NCBI GenBank assembly: GCA_964492715.1
Contig: CAZBLK010000037.1
Span: forward strand, 1 to 13,877
Reading direction: 5' to 3'
Source of the DNA: CAZBLK01 sp964492715
GTDB lineage: Bacteria; Bacillota; Clostridia; Lachnospirales; WRBF01
Length of the DNA stretch: 13,877 bases
Shown one piece after another: positions 13,259 through 13,877 of the stretch. The translations under genes and the position numbers were made by a program. Numbering within the stretch: the first letter of the stretch is position 1; each line of letters starts with the position of its first letter. The notes under the pieces were generated by a model. That model saw only the letters and a list, made by a program, of their open reading frames with translations, made no database searches and was not told the DNA's origin.

Positions 13259-13877
13259 ATGAATTTATACGACTGCATTTTCAAACGCAAATCAACACGC
13301 AAGTATGTAATGTCATCGCTTGATGAAGCCACGCTTGCGAAAATTACAGCCTTTGCCGACAGCTTAAAGCCACTTTATCCCAACATCAAGACGGCATATC
13401 AAATAACAAGCGATGTCAAAAATCTGTTGCCGGTAAAAGCACCGCATTACTTTTTGCTTTCAAGTGAACAAAATGGTGATTATCTGCAAAATATAGGCTT
13501 TATGTGGCAACAAATGGACTTGTTTTTATCAAGCCTTGAGCTTGGTTCTTGTTGGCTTGGCATGGCAAGACCAACGACCGAAATTAAAACTGAACATTCT
13601 TTTGTGATTGCTCTTGCTTTTGGTAAAGCTGAGGGTAGTCCATATCGTGAGTTTTACGATTTTAAGAGAAAGCCTTTATCTGAAATATCAAGCGGCAATG
13701 ACAGCCGCCTTGAAGCAGCACGGCTTGCACCGTCCGCAACAAACAGCCAAAACTGGTTTTTTGATGCAAACAACGGTGGAATTGATGTTTACCAAAAGAA
13801 GTTAAACCCAATTATAACCCCTATGTATGACAAGATGAACAAGGTGGATATGGGTATTGCTATCTGTCATCTGTATT
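13259..13877 (+). CDS. Nitroreductase family protein (TM1586-like), partial
   Basis: This host gene runs off the window, with 206 codons visible. The N-terminus LYDCIFKRKSTRKY is the nitroreductase start motif, in which the Arg-Ser-Thr-Arg stretch contacts FMN phosphate. MWQQMDLFLSSLELGSCWLG matches the helix and active-site loop, and ARLAPSATNSQNWFF repeats the FMN-binding pattern in a second half. That two-halves-in-one-chain layout is typical of the TM1586-type putative nitroreductases. It would be a cytosolic FMN enzyme reducing nitro or quinone-like compounds; the substrate is unknown. AAGGAG (13244-13249) lies nine bases before the ATG. It is not part of the element. Confidence 0.85.
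   Translation, partial: MNLYDCIFKRKSTRKYVMSSLDEATLAKITAFADSLKPLYPNIKTAYQITSDVKNLLPVKAPHYFLLSSEQNGDYLQNIGFMWQQMDLFLSSLELGSCWLGMARPTTEIKTEHSFVIALAFGKAEGSPYREFYDFKRKPLSEISSGNDSRLEAARLAPSATNSQNWFFDANNGGIDVYQKKLNPIITPMYDKMNKVDMGIAICHLY

Noticed and set aside
1..13877. CRISPR array, tRNA or rRNA genes
   Set aside because: No regularly spaced direct repeats and no cloverleaf or ribosomal RNA sequence were seen on either strand.

Overview
The window suggests a low-GC Firmicute, probably a clostridial-type anaerobe. Reasons: AT-rich DNA throughout, strong purine-rich Shine-Dalgarno sites, GTG and TTG starts, U-tract terminators, and phage protein families common in that group (DUF4355-type scaffold, Firmicutes-type capsid). 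The species cannot be named from this sequence.

Almost the whole window is one Mu-like transposable element, tentatively 62-13094 (about 13.0 kb). Its proposed ends are TGCGGAA (62-68) and TTCCGCA (13088-13094), in inverted orientation with TG...CA termini. A possible 5-bp target duplication (AAAAA, 57-61 and 13095-13099) flanks them. The host sequence to the right is a terminator hairpin (13102-13151) and a TM1586-type nitroreductase gene cut by the window edge. Only 56-61 bases of host sequence are visible on the left.

The layout follows Mu read from high to low coordinate. A rightward XRE repressor (12404-12979) faces a leftward early operon across a shared operator region. The operon holds a Ner/Cro-like HTH protein, a MuA-like DDE transposase, a MuB-like AAA+ ATPase, three small unknown genes and a Mor-family activator, and it ends at a strong hairpin. 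Behind a candidate activator-dependent promoter lies a second operon: a C-like second Mor-family activator, a DUF4355-type scaffold, a major capsid protein and a 55-aa protein. Another terminator-like hairpin separates these from a 1406-aa tape measure protein. The last leftward block has its own promoter: a serine resolvase with a candidate resolvase-binding site in front of it, then a short DUF3486 (Mu gp27-like) protein coupled to it.

The striking feature is what is absent. There is no recognisable large terminase, portal, head-tail connector, sheath, tube, baseplate, tail fibre or lysis gene. Yet the genes present are full length, well spaced and have good ribosome binding sites. This is either a tidy deletion derivative of a Mu-like phage or a Mu-type satellite that makes its own capsid shell and tail ruler and borrows the rest from a helper. 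Other points of note are a G8 tract at the very start of the transposase gene, 30-residue repeats at the N-terminus of the tape measure, and clustered TTCCGCA motifs at the element's repressor end that continue outside the proposed boundary.
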